From Acetobacteraceae bacterium (GTDB taxonomy: Bacteria; Pseudomonadota; Alphaproteobacteria; Acetobacterales; Acetobacteraceae), in the NCBI GenBank assembly GCA_003133265.1, contig PKWQ01000086.1, positions 1 through 12,261 on the forward strand: a stretch of 12,261 nucleotides of DNA, written 5' to 3'. Under the pieces are notes generated by a model. It worked only from the letters and a program-made list of their open reading frames with translations. It made no database searches and was not told where the DNA came from. Positions 6,747-12,261 of the stretch are shown here, piece by piece (the first letter of the stretch is position 1; each line of letters begins with the position of its first letter). Position numbers and translations under genes: made by a program.

Positions 6747-7640
6747 ATGCTCATCGATTGGTTCACTGTCGGTGCGCAGGCGCTCAACTTCATCATCCTG
6801 GTGTGGTTGTTGAAGCGCTTTCTTTACAAGCCGATCCTTAACGCCGTGGACGCGCGCGAGAAGCGGATCGCCGCCGAACTCGCGGACGCTGACGCAAAAA
6901 AGGCCGAAGCACAAAAGGAGCGCGATGAGTTCCGGCATAAGAACGAAGAGTTCGACCAGCAGCGCGCTGCCCTCTTGAGCAAGGCTACGGACGAAGCGAA
7001 AGCCGAACGCCAGCGACTCCTCGACGATGCGCGAAAGGCAGCCGATGCCCTGAGCGCCAAGCGACAGGAGGCGCTGCGAAGCGACGCCGTCAACCTCAAT
7101 CAAGCCATCCGTCACCGGACCCAGCAGGAAGTGTTCGCCATCGCGCAGAAGGCGCTGACGGATCTTGCCACGACCAGTCTGGAAGAACGCATGACGGAGG
7201 TGTTCATGCAACGCCTGCGCGCGATGGACGGGAAAGCAAAGGAGGGCCTCGGCGTGGCCCTCAAGACAGGGTCCGAGCTCGCGCTCGTGCGCAGCGCGTT
7301 TGACCTGCCTGCGGTGCAACGCGCGGCAATCCAGAAAGCGCTCAACGAAACCTTCTCGGCTGAAATCCGCGTCCGGTTCGAGACCGCGCCGGACCTGATC
7401 AGCGGGGTCGAGCTCACGACGAATGGACAAAAAATTGCCTGGAGCATCGCAGATTATCTCACCTCTCTGGAGAAGGGCGTCGGTGAGCTTCTGAAAGAGA
7501 AGGACAATTCTGAAGCGAAAATCCAGCCTAAGCCTCAAGCGAAGGCCGAGCCCCAGCGTGGGCCCAAAGCCGCGCCGAAGGCCGAGGTCAAACCTGTATC
7601 CAAGCCTGAAGAAGCCAAGCCCGAAGCGAAGCACCCATGA
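6747..7640 (+). CDS. atpF: N-type ATPase b subunit with delta-like C-terminal domain (AtpF)
   Basis: This is the peripheral stalk subunit. Residues 5-26 form one membrane helix (FTVGAQALNFIILVWLLKRF). About 30-150 is a charged coiled coil (VDAREKRIAAELADADAKKA and on). About 165-250 resembles the C-terminal half of the delta subunit (DLISGVELTTNGQKIAWSIA, then DYLTSLEKGVGELLKE). From ~254 to 297 there is a Lys/Pro/Glu/Ala-rich tail (PKAAPKAEVKPVSKPEEAK). At 297 residues it is nearly twice the size of E. coli b (156). The operon has no separate atpH, so this fusion probably supplies the delta function. It overlaps atpA by 4 bp (ATGA), so the two are translationally coupled. The delta-like reading is my pattern match and agrees with what is reported for N-ATPases. 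Confidence 0.92.
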   Translation: MLIDWFTVGAQALNFIILVWLLKRFLYKPILNAVDAREKRIAAELADADAKKAEAQKERDEFRHKNEEFDQQRAALLSKATDEAKAERQRLLDDARKAADALSAKRQEALRSDAVNLNQAIRHRTQQEVFAIAQKALTDLATTSLEERMTEVFMQRLRAMDGKAKEGLGVALKTGSELALVRSAFDLPAVQRAAIQKALNETFSAEIRVRFETAPDLISGVELTTNGQKIAWSIADYLTSLEKGVGELLKEKDNSEAKIQPKPQAKAEPQRGPKAAPKAEVKPVSKPEEAKPEAKHP

Positions 7641-9223
7641 GCACCGAGCCTGAAAACTTGCAGAGTGTCTTCGACCGCACGTTTGCCGGAATAGGCCAGG
7701 TCCGGGAAGCATTCACGCCGCAACTGACGCCGCGGGAGGTGGGCACGGTCACCAGCATCGCTACCGGCATCGCCAAGGTGTCCGGGCTCCCCGCCGTGGG
7801 CTTTGAGGAGCTGGTAAGATTTCCCGGCGATTTGCTCGGCATGGCGTTCAACGTGGATGAGGACGAAATCGGCGTCGTGCTGCTTGGCGAATACTGGCAT
7901 CTGAACGCCGGCGATGAAGTCGAGCGCACGGGTCGGGTCATGGATGTGGTCGTGGGCGACGGTTTGCTGGGGCGCGTCATTGACCCGCTTGGCCGGCCAC
8001 TCGATGGCAACGGGCCGGTGGCTGCCAGCGAGCGCCTGCCCATCGAGCGCGCGGCACCGCACATCATGGATCGCGCGCCGGTCACAGTGCCTCTCCAGAC
8101 CGGGCTCAAAGTCATCGATGCGCTTATTCCGGTTGGCCGCGGTCAGCGCGAATTGATTCTCGGCGACCGCCAGACAGGCAAGACCGCCATTGCGATCGAC
8201 ACCATCCTCAACCAGCGCGACCAGAATGTGCTCTGCGTCTATTGCGCCATCGGCCAGCGCGCGTCCGCTGTGGCGAAGGCCGTGGCAACCTTGCGGGAAA
8301 AGGGCGCGATGGATCACACCGTTCTTGTCGTGACCGAAGGCAACGACCCGCCGGGTCTTGCTTTCATCGCCCCCTACGCCGCGACCAGCATCGCGGAGCA
8401 TTTCATGGAGCAAGGCCGCGACGTGTTGGTTGTTTATGACGACCTCACGCATCATGCGCGCGCCTATCGCGAGCTGTCTCTGCTGTTGCGTCGCCCTCCC
8501 GGCCGTGAAGCATTTCCCGGCGACATCTTTTACATTCATGCGCGGCTGCTCGAACGTGCGACTCACTTGCGCAAGGAACTTGGTGGCGGCTCTCTGACCG
8601 CGCTGCCCATCATCGAAACCGAAGCGCAGAACATTTCCGCCTACATTCCCACCAACCTGATTTCCATCACCGATGGGCAAATCTATCTCTCGCCGTCACT
8701 GTTTGAATTGGGCGTGCTGCCTGCCGTCGATGTCGGCAAATCCGTCTCGCGCGTTGGCGGTAAAGCGCAACGCGCGGCCTACCGTGCCGTGGCGGGCGAC
8801 CTCAAACTCGCCTACGCGCAGTTCGAGGAACTTGAGACCTTTGCCCGGTTCGGCGCCCGGCTGGATGAAAACACCCGCAAGATCATCGAGCACGGACGGC
8901 GCATTCGCGCCTGCCTCAAACAGGGGGAAGGCGCACCGGTGTCCGTGCCCGCACAAATCGCCGTCCTACTGGCATTAACCGCAGACCTCTTCGATCCCGT
9001 GGCGCTCGACCAGATGCCCGACGCGGAGCATGCCGTCCAAAAGGCGGCGGCGAATATCCCGGCGGATGTATGCGCGCGGTTCGAAAGTGCGGACAAGTTG
9101 AGTGATGAGGATCGTAATACGATCATTGAAATCGCCCGCCAGGCGCTCGCTCCTTTCCAACCCAACCCAAGCCGGAAGCGAAAGCCCAAACTACCCCGAA
9201 GCCGGAAGGCAAAGCCGGGCTAA
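7637..9223 (+). CDS. atpA: N-type ATPase F1 alpha subunit (AtpA), 3' end probably frameshifted
   Basis: This non-catalytic nucleotide-binding subunit alternates with beta. The Walker A motif GDRQTGKT is at residues 176-183 with K182. The arginine finger R372 lies in GKSVSRVGGKAQ. The Walker B region is DVLVVYDDLTHHA, and the C-terminal helical domain (AYAQFEELETFARFGARLDE) is intact. The encoded protein is 528 residues. The last 19 (PSRKRKPKLPRSRKAKPG) look out of frame: removing one CCCAA unit at 9161-9170 restores a 66-residue KPE-rich tail running to TGA 9367-9369, giving 575 residues and an ATGA overlap with atpG. The enzymatic core is complete in either form. The start at ATG 7637 overlaps atpF by 4 bp. 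Confidence 0.94.
   Translation: MSTEPENLQSVFDRTFAGIGQVREAFTPQLTPREVGTVTSIATGIAKVSGLPAVGFEELVRFPGDLLGMAFNVDEDEIGVVLLGEYWHLNAGDEVERTGRVMDVVVGDGLLGRVIDPLGRPLDGNGPVAASERLPIERAAPHIMDRAPVTVPLQTGLKVIDALIPVGRGQRELILGDRQTGKTAIAIDTILNQRDQNVLCVYCAIGQRASAVAKAVATLREKGAMDHTVLVVTEGNDPPGLAFIAPYAATSIAEHFMEQGRDVLVVYDDLTHHARAYRELSLLLRRPPGREAFPGDIFYIHARLLERATHLRKELGGGSLTALPIIETEAQNISAYIPTNLISITDGQIYLSPSLFELGVLPAVDVGKSVSRVGGKAQRAAYRAVAGDLKLAYAQFEELETFARFGARLDENTRKIIEHGRRIRACLKQGEGAPVSVPAQIAVLLALTADLFDPVALDQMPDAEHAVQKAAANIPADVCARFESADKLSDEDRNTIIEIARQALAPFQPNPSRKRKPKLPRSRKAKPG
9161..9170 (+). repeat. Tandem CCCAA pentanucleotide at the atpA frameshift
   Basis: CCCAA occurs twice in tandem (9161-9165 and 9166-9170), preceded by the partial copy TCCAA (9156-9160). 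One unit more or less changes the reading frame. With one unit removed, codons read Pro-Phe-Gln-Pro-Lys-Pro-Glu-Ala-Lys-Ala and stay open until 9369. The repeat type suggests replication slippage. Confidence 0.8.
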
Positions 9224-9369
9224 AACCTGACCCCGCGTCTAAGGCCAAGCCCAAATCCGAGTCCACGCCTAAGCCGCAATCTGAACCCAAAGCCACGGCC
9301 GAGCCTGATGGCGGGGCCAAGCCGAACACCCCAGCGAAGCCGACGGCGGCAGCCAAGGATAAGTCATGA
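9171..9369 (+). pseudogene. atpA: Out-of-frame atpA C-terminal tail (Lys/Pro/Glu/Ala-rich)
   Basis: Frame 1 from 9166 to TGA 9367-9369 encodes a low-complexity tail of 66 residues with repeated Lys-Pro pairs (for example KPDPASKAKPKSESTPKPQ). It has no start codon of its own and follows directly from the alpha subunit if one CCCAA unit is absent. Its stop overlaps the atpG start as ATGA. The style matches the tails of atpD and atpF. As sequenced, everything after the atpA stop at 9221-9223 is untranslated, leaving 142 bp before atpG, unusually large for this operon. Confidence 0.75.
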
Positions 9370-10256
9370 GCGACACCACGGAGAGCTTGCGCCGAAAGAT
9401 CAGCAGTGCCGGCGATCTCCGATCCGTTGTTCGCACGATGAAAGCCCTAGCCGCATCGAGCATCGGACAGTACGAGAAATCGGTGAGCGCGTTGGCCGAC
9501 TATTATCGGACCGTGGAGCTGGGGCTGGGTGCGTGCTTTCGGGAAAACGGGCCGGCAGCAACCGCGGTGGAACGGAAAGCACCAACCCATGCTGGCACAG
9601 TCAGCGCGATCGTTTTCGGGTCCGATCAGGGACTGGTGGGGCAGTTTAACGACGTTGTAGCCGATTATGCGATCAAAATACTCGCGGCGCTGCCCGGCAA
9701 AGCGCAAGTCTGGGCAGTCGGCGAGCGTGTTCATGCACGTCTGGCGGATGCCGGCCTGCCGCTGGTTGGGCTCTTCACCGTGCCGAACTCCGTTCAGGCC
9801 ATCACCCCGCTGGTCGGGCAGATTCAACTTGAAACCGAAGCGCATCGGGACAATGACGAGAACGCGCCTCTATGGGTGTTCCATAACCGACCGCAATCTG
9901 GAGCGCTCTACGAACCGGCTAGCCAACGGCTGTTGCCGCTCGATGCGCAGTGGCAACAAGCTCTGGCCAAAGTCCGCTGGCCGACCGCCAACTTGCCCGA
10001 GGTCATGGGCGGCGGCACCGCCACGCTGCGTGCGCTTATCCGGGAGTATCTCTTCATCTCGCTCTTCCGGGCCTGTGCCGAATCGCTGGCCAGCGAGAAC
10101 GCGAGCCGCTTGGCGGCAATGGAACGCGCTGACAAGAACATCAACGACCTGCTGGAGCAGCTTCACGGCAACTTCCACCAGTTGCGCCAGAGTGGCATCG
10201 ACGAAGAACTCTTCGACGTGATCGCCGGATTCGAGGCGCTGGGTGGATCACGGTAG
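9366..10256 (+). CDS. atpG: N-type ATPase F1 gamma subunit (AtpG)
   Basis: This is the central rotating shaft between the alpha/beta ring and the c-ring. The 296 residues have the usual plan: an N-terminal coiled-coil helix (SLRRKISSAGDLRSVVRTMK, about 7-45), a Rossmann-like middle domain (AIVFGSDQGLVGQFN and on), and a C-terminal helix with SLASENASRLAAMERADKN, the most conserved part of gamma. The N-terminal helix has GDLRSVVRTMKALAASSI where many gammas have an ITKAMEMVAASK-like segment, as expected for this divergent branch. It is the last gene of the operon. As sequenced it lies 142 bp after atpA; originally it probably overlapped by 4 bp. An ATG with a fair ribosome site follows 22 bp downstream (the ppk2 fragment). 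Confidence 0.93.
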   Translation: MSDTTESLRRKISSAGDLRSVVRTMKALAASSIGQYEKSVSALADYYRTVELGLGACFRENGPAATAVERKAPTHAGTVSAIVFGSDQGLVGQFNDVVADYAIKILAALPGKAQVWAVGERVHARLADAGLPLVGLFTVPNSVQAITPLVGQIQLETEAHRDNDENAPLWVFHNRPQSGALYEPASQRLLPLDAQWQQALAKVRWPTANLPEVMGGGTATLRALIREYLFISLFRACAESLASENASRLAAMERADKNINDLLEQLHGNFHQLRQSGIDEELFDVIAGFEALGGSR

Positions 10257-10278
10257 CAACCACGTCGAAAGGATGGGA

Positions 10279-10485
10279 ATGAAAATCAGTTTAAAGGATT
10301 TTCGCGTGAAGGAGGGAGACGAGGTCAATGTCAAGAAATGGCCGACGACCGTGAAGCCCGTTTACAAGTCGAAGAAGCAGACCGAGCCTTTAGCAGGGCT
10401 GTTGGCTTTATCATGCCAATTTTACTTTTGCCTTGATCCGGATAAACGGAGACACGGCAGGGCAGTGCAACGTTCAAATCCATAA
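10279..10485 (+). pseudogene. ppk2: 5' fragment of a PPK2-type polyphosphate kinase gene
   Basis: From ATG 10279 the product begins MKISLKDFRVKEGDEVNVKK and continues WPTTVKPVYKSKKQ. This matches the N-terminal segment that precedes the kinase domain in PPK2-family enzymes, which transfer phosphate between polyphosphate and nucleotides. Resemblance stops at about codon 36 (around 10386). The remaining frame to TAA 10483-10485 has no kinase motif: neither the P-loop GxDxxGK nor the lid residues are there. It starts 22 bp after atpG with AAAGGA upstream, so it was probably cotranscribed with the ATPase before being cut off. The identification rests on about 35 residues recognised by eye. Confidence 0.6.
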
Positions 10486-10656
10486 CCGCCGCTGTATCCG
10501 GCAGCGGGGAAAAACGTCAGCGGGGGGAGAGCCAAACGGAGAGCGGAGGGTCAGAAAGGAGCTCGGCGTGGGAGGAAAAGGAGTGGGTCAGAGCGCCAGA
10601 GCGCATGCTCTTGTATGATCGCGCACGAATACAGCGTTGACGGCATTCAATGCTGA
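10387..10656. other. Gene-free stretch between ppk2 fragment and IS5 fragment
   Basis: No plausible gene is visible in these 270 bp. A small hairpin (CCGCTG 10489-10494 with CAGCGG 10502-10507, 7-nt loop) is followed by a strikingly purine-rich plus strand from about 10504 to 10590 (runs such as GGGGAAAAA and GGGGGGAGAG). Its origin is unclear; it may be more transposon debris. Confidence 0.4.
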
Positions 10657-11105
10657 GAGCCCATCCGCAAAGTTTGAATCTATGCTGAACACCTTTCCTG
10701 TCTTCGCAGCATGATGCGGATCATGGCGAGGCGGACGAAGGCTGCGGCGCAGCGGACATGGCGCTTGAAGTCTCGCGCCAGCCTGCGGTTGTGGCTGATC
10801 CAGCCGATCGTGCGCTCGACAATCCAGCGCTTCGGCAGCACGACGAAGCGATGCTGATCGCAGCGCCGGACGATCTGCATCTCCCATGGCCCGGTTCGCT
10901 GTATGGCGGCCGCCATCTTCGGCCCCTGATAGCCCGCGTCCCCGATCACCCGTTCGATGAAGGGGAACAGCCGGCGTGCCTGGCGCAGCAGCGGCTCGGC
11001 TCCGTCTCGGTCCTGCACATCGGCCGGATGCACGACCACACCCAGCAGCAGGCCAAGCGTGTCGGTCAGGACGTGGCGCTTGCGGCCAAGGGTCTTTTTG
11101 CCGGT
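10657..11105 (-). mobile_element. Remnant of an IS5-family insertion sequence
   Basis: Only the part encoding the C-terminal half of the transposase is left. The end beyond the transposase stop seems intact: GAGCCCATCCGCAAAGTTTG (10657-10676) resembles terminal repeats of the IS427 group of IS5, which begin GAG and include AAGTTTG-like bases. The opposite end is absent, with homology stopping near 11105. Without both ends no target duplication can be verified. Confidence 0.55.
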
Positions 11106-11111
11106 AAGCAT
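10680..11111 (-). pseudogene. IS5-family transposase, C-terminal fragment (143 aa)
   Basis: Minus-strand codons from 11111 to TAG at 10682-10680 encode the second half of an IS5-type DDE transposase. GKKTLGRKRHVLTDTLGLLL is the conserved segment after the first catalytic Asp. VIGDAGYQGPKMAAAI holds the second Asp, and RWIVERTIGWISHNRRLARD holds the Glu region with its Arg spacing. The first catalytic Asp and the whole N-terminal half are missing; a complete two-frame IS427-type transposase has about 250-270 residues. The first three residues, Met-Leu-Thr, are probably flank DNA. The fragment cannot be active. It points back toward the ATPase operon and lies next to the broken ppk2. Confidence 0.85.
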
Positions 11112-11170
11112 GTTTTAGCCGTGGGCGGGCATCGTGCTCCGATGCAGAATAAGGTGCCTCGGCTTACGCC

Positions 11171-11228
11171 CGGGAATCGAGAGAGAACGCAGATGCCGCG
11201 GCCACGGTTCTCTCGCACCCGAATCCCG
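11171..11228. repeat. Long interrupted inverted repeat between IS fragment and toxin-antitoxin genes
   Basis: The inner arms are GAGAGAAC (11181-11188) and GTTCTCTC (11207-11214), an exact match. The outer arms CGGGAATCG (11171-11179) and CGAATCCCG (11220-11228) pair with one mismatch, and a small asymmetric bulge lies between. The 18-nt loop includes the palindrome CCGCGG. No T-run follows. It could be a REP-like element, an IS end relic, or a protein-binding site upstream of the antitoxin gene. Confidence 0.6.
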
Positions 11229-11253
11229 CTTTCCAAGCCAGCAGAAATTCATT

Positions 11254-11267
11254 AAATTGCGCAAATT
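11254..11267. promoter_or_regulatory. Candidate operator of the toxin-antitoxin operon
   Basis: AAATTGCGCAAATT is a near-perfect palindrome (core TTGCGCAA, 11257-11264) in an AT-rich stretch, ending 18 bp before the antitoxin ATG. Phd/YefM antitoxins commonly repress their own operon through such short palindromes. The site is seen; its use as operator is inferred. Confidence 0.45.
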
Positions 11268-11285
11268 GATGTCTCGGAGGAAGCT

Positions 11286-11528
11286 ATGCCGACCGTTGAC
11301 GCGACGACGTTCCGGCGAGATTTCGGACGTTATCAGGACGAAGCTCATCGCGAACCGGTGAAAGTGACCAGCCATGGTCGCGTGATCGGCGGCTTCCTGT
11401 CGTCGCACGACCTGGAACACTACGAGCAGCTGAAACGCCGTGAGCGGCAAGTCTACGTTGCTGGCGAGATACCCGACGACATCATCGACGCGATCGAGAA
11501 GGCTGAGTATCTCAAGCCGGCCTCGTGA
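11286..11528 (+). CDS. Phd/YefM-family antitoxin
   Basis: The product is an 80-residue antitoxin that would bind and neutralise the toxin encoded next and repress the operon. The N-terminal part (about 1-50) reads DATTFRRDFGRYQDEAHREP, then VKVTSHGRVIGGFLSSHDLE, the typical Phd/YefM DNA-binding fold in which a target residue set is followed by a Val-Thr-x-x-Gly-Arg strand. The C-terminal part (KRRERQVYVAGEIPDDIIDA) is charged and would be the toxin-binding arm. GGAGGA (11277-11282) is a strong ribosome site before ATG 11286. Its TGA overlaps the toxin start as GTGA. Length and layout are typical for the family. Confidence 0.85.
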   Translation: MPTVDATTFRRDFGRYQDEAHREPVKVTSHGRVIGGFLSSHDLEHYEQLKRRERQVYVAGEIPDDIIDAIEKAEYLKPAS

Positions 11529-11956
11529 CATATCCGGCTCCGCTCCCCGGCCTTGTGATCCGCTACAGCTTTCTGTGGAGCCGGGAGGCGAGGGGAGGGG
11601 CCACGGAGGGACGGAAGGACCGCCCTTGTGCGATCGTGGTCGCGGTGCCGCGCGACGAGCATGGCGATATGCGGGTTGCGGTTGTCCCGATCACGCATAC
11701 CGCGCCGCAGGACCCTGGCACCTCCATCGCGCTCCCTGTGGCCGTGAAGACCGCCCTTGGGCTCGATCCAGAGCCTTCCTGGGTGTGCCTGGACGAGCTG
11801 AACGTCTTCTCGTGGCCAGGATACGATCTGCGGTCGATCTCGGGAACGAACAGGATCGACTACGGCCCTCTTCCGCAGCCGCTGTTCGAACAAATAAGGC
11901 GCGGCGTCGTCGCCCTCAATCGCGCGCGCCGAGCCAAGCGAGTGGATCGTGACTGA
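11525..11956 (+). CDS. PemK/MazF-like toxin
   Basis: The predicted product is a 143-residue endoribonuclease-type toxin. LPGLVIRYSFLWSREARGG is followed by KDRPCAIVVAV, where the Arg-Pro plus hydrophobic strand matches the conserved core of the MazF/PemK fold; MRVAVVPITH and WVCLDELNVFSW correspond to later strands. The start is GTG 11525, overlapping the antitoxin stop by 4 bp; no separate ribosome site is seen, so translation is probably coupled. The call rests on the fold-level motif and on the gene pairing; the exact subfamily is uncertain. The C-terminus is basic (RARRAKRVDRD). A role in stabilising the plasmid or island is inferred. Confidence 0.75.
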   Translation: MTYPAPLPGLVIRYSFLWSREARGGATEGRKDRPCAIVVAVPRDEHGDMRVAVVPITHTAPQDPGTSIALPVAVKTALGLDPEPSWVCLDELNVFSWPGYDLRSISGTNRIDYGPLPQPLFEQIRRGVVALNRARRAKRVDRD

Positions 11957-11992
11957 CGTTCATTAGTGGCAATGGATTGTGCGATCCAACGC

Positions 11993-12261
11993 TCAGCTCC
12001 CGGGCTGGCCTTCGGGGTCCGCCCACATCGGCATCGAGCAGACGCGCCGGCTGTCCTTATCGGCGGTTGCCGTCTTCTGGCACGTCGCCCAGGCCTGCGC
12101 GACATTGTTGGCGCGCACCATGCCGACCAGGGCGGTTTCGGCATCAGGCCCGGCTTGATGGATCGCGCCGGCCAATGCGCCCGAGGCGGATAAGGCGGAG
12201 GTATGTCCGGCCTGCCATCCCGCCCCGTACCCGGCCAGCCCGACCCCGAGCGCCAGGGCGA
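11993..12261 (-). CDS. Partial gene, small exported or membrane-anchored hypothetical protein
   Basis: The minus-strand frame is open from the window edge to TGA at 11995-11993, giving at least 89 codons without the N-terminus. The visible part starts with a hydrophobic stretch (ALALGVGLAGYGAGWQAGH), likely a signal peptide or membrane anchor. A mostly helical, polar domain follows with two Cys (one in VAQAWATCQKTAT, one in RRVCSMPMW). It ends in Pro/Gly-rich residues. I do not recognise the family; small plasmid or phage-associated membrane proteins look like this. It converges on the toxin gene with a 36-bp gap. A start inside the window (for instance TTG at 12175) is possible, but the coding character continues to the edge. 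Confidence 0.55.
   Translation of the reverse strand, partial: ALALGVGLAGYGAGWQAGHTSALSASGALAGAIHQAGPDAETALVGMVRANNVAQAWATCQKTATADKDSRRVCSMPMWADPEGQPGS

Noticed and set aside
6492..8680. Long minus-strand open frames (406 and 381 codons) opposite atpE, atpF and atpA
   Set aside because: Shadows caused by GC-rich codon use in the real genes; they have low-complexity Leu/Arg/Phe/Gly repeats and no ribosome site or family resemblance.
9155..9180. Programmed ribosomal frameshift at the end of atpA
   Set aside because: No slippery heptamer or following stem-loop is visible. A 5-bp tandem duplication explains the shift more simply.
10387..10485. Continuation of the ppk2 gene by frameshift after codon 36
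   Set aside because: None of the three plus frames after 10386 shows the PPK2 P-loop or other kinase motifs, so this is truncation and not a simple indel.
10433..10618. 61-codon plus-strand ORF behind the ppk2 fragment
   Set aside because: No clear ribosome site, Arg/Gly-rich translation from a purine-rich tract, no recognisable motif.

Overview
The window looks like a piece of accessory DNA (plasmid or genomic island) from a GC-rich proteobacterium. An alphaproteobacterium, perhaps of the Acetobacteraceae/Rhodospirillales type, is the best guess, based on the flanking plasmid-style genes and the IS1380- and IS5-type transposase remnants. No rRNA, tRNA, CRISPR array or recognisable replication gene is visible. 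Taxonomy is inference only; no database search was possible.

Layout. (1) Positions 1-1448: a leader without a convincing gene that carries a perfect 8-bp hairpin, a 198-residue hypothetical protein, a strong hairpin terminator and a doubtful small ORF. (2) Positions 1449-3040: nested transposon debris. A 5'-truncated, frameshifted IS1380-family transposase lies next to, and seems to have cut into, the end of an IS630-like transposase read on the other strand. (3) Positions 3200-10256: a complete N-type (N-ATPase) rotary ATPase operon in the order atpD-C-Q-R-B-E-F-A-G, the order known for this laterally transferred F-ATPase relative. (4) Positions 10279-10386: the first ~36 codons of a PPK2-type polyphosphate kinase gene, broken off just after atpG. 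(5) Positions 10657-11111: a truncated IS5-family transposase on the minus strand. (6) Positions 11171-11956: a large inverted repeat, then a Phd/YefM antitoxin and PemK/MazF-like toxin pair with overlapping genes. (7) Positions 11993-12261: the 3' part of an unidentified minus-strand gene that runs off the window.

The ATPase genes are tightly coupled: most junctions overlap by 4-11 bp, and the c-subunit gene has its own strong ribosome binding site. The gene set lacks a separate delta subunit; the long b subunit carries a C-terminal domain that looks delta-like. The c subunit keeps two carboxylates (E30 and E63) plus S64 and Y68 at the ion site, the arrangement that led to the proposal of Na+ coupling for N-ATPases, although H+ coupling has been reported for a related c-ring.

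The most useful new observation is that atpA appears to be frameshifted at its 3' end by one extra copy of the pentanucleotide CCCAA (9161-9170). Removing one unit restores a 66-residue Lys/Pro/Glu/Ala-rich tail whose stop codon overlaps the atpG start as ATGA, exactly as atpF overlaps atpA. Similar charged, proline-rich tails occur on atpD and atpF, so three subunits of this complex share an unusual tail type. The system itself (N-ATPase) is known; the tails, the repeat-based frameshift and the lost ppk2 partner are the parts worth checking.
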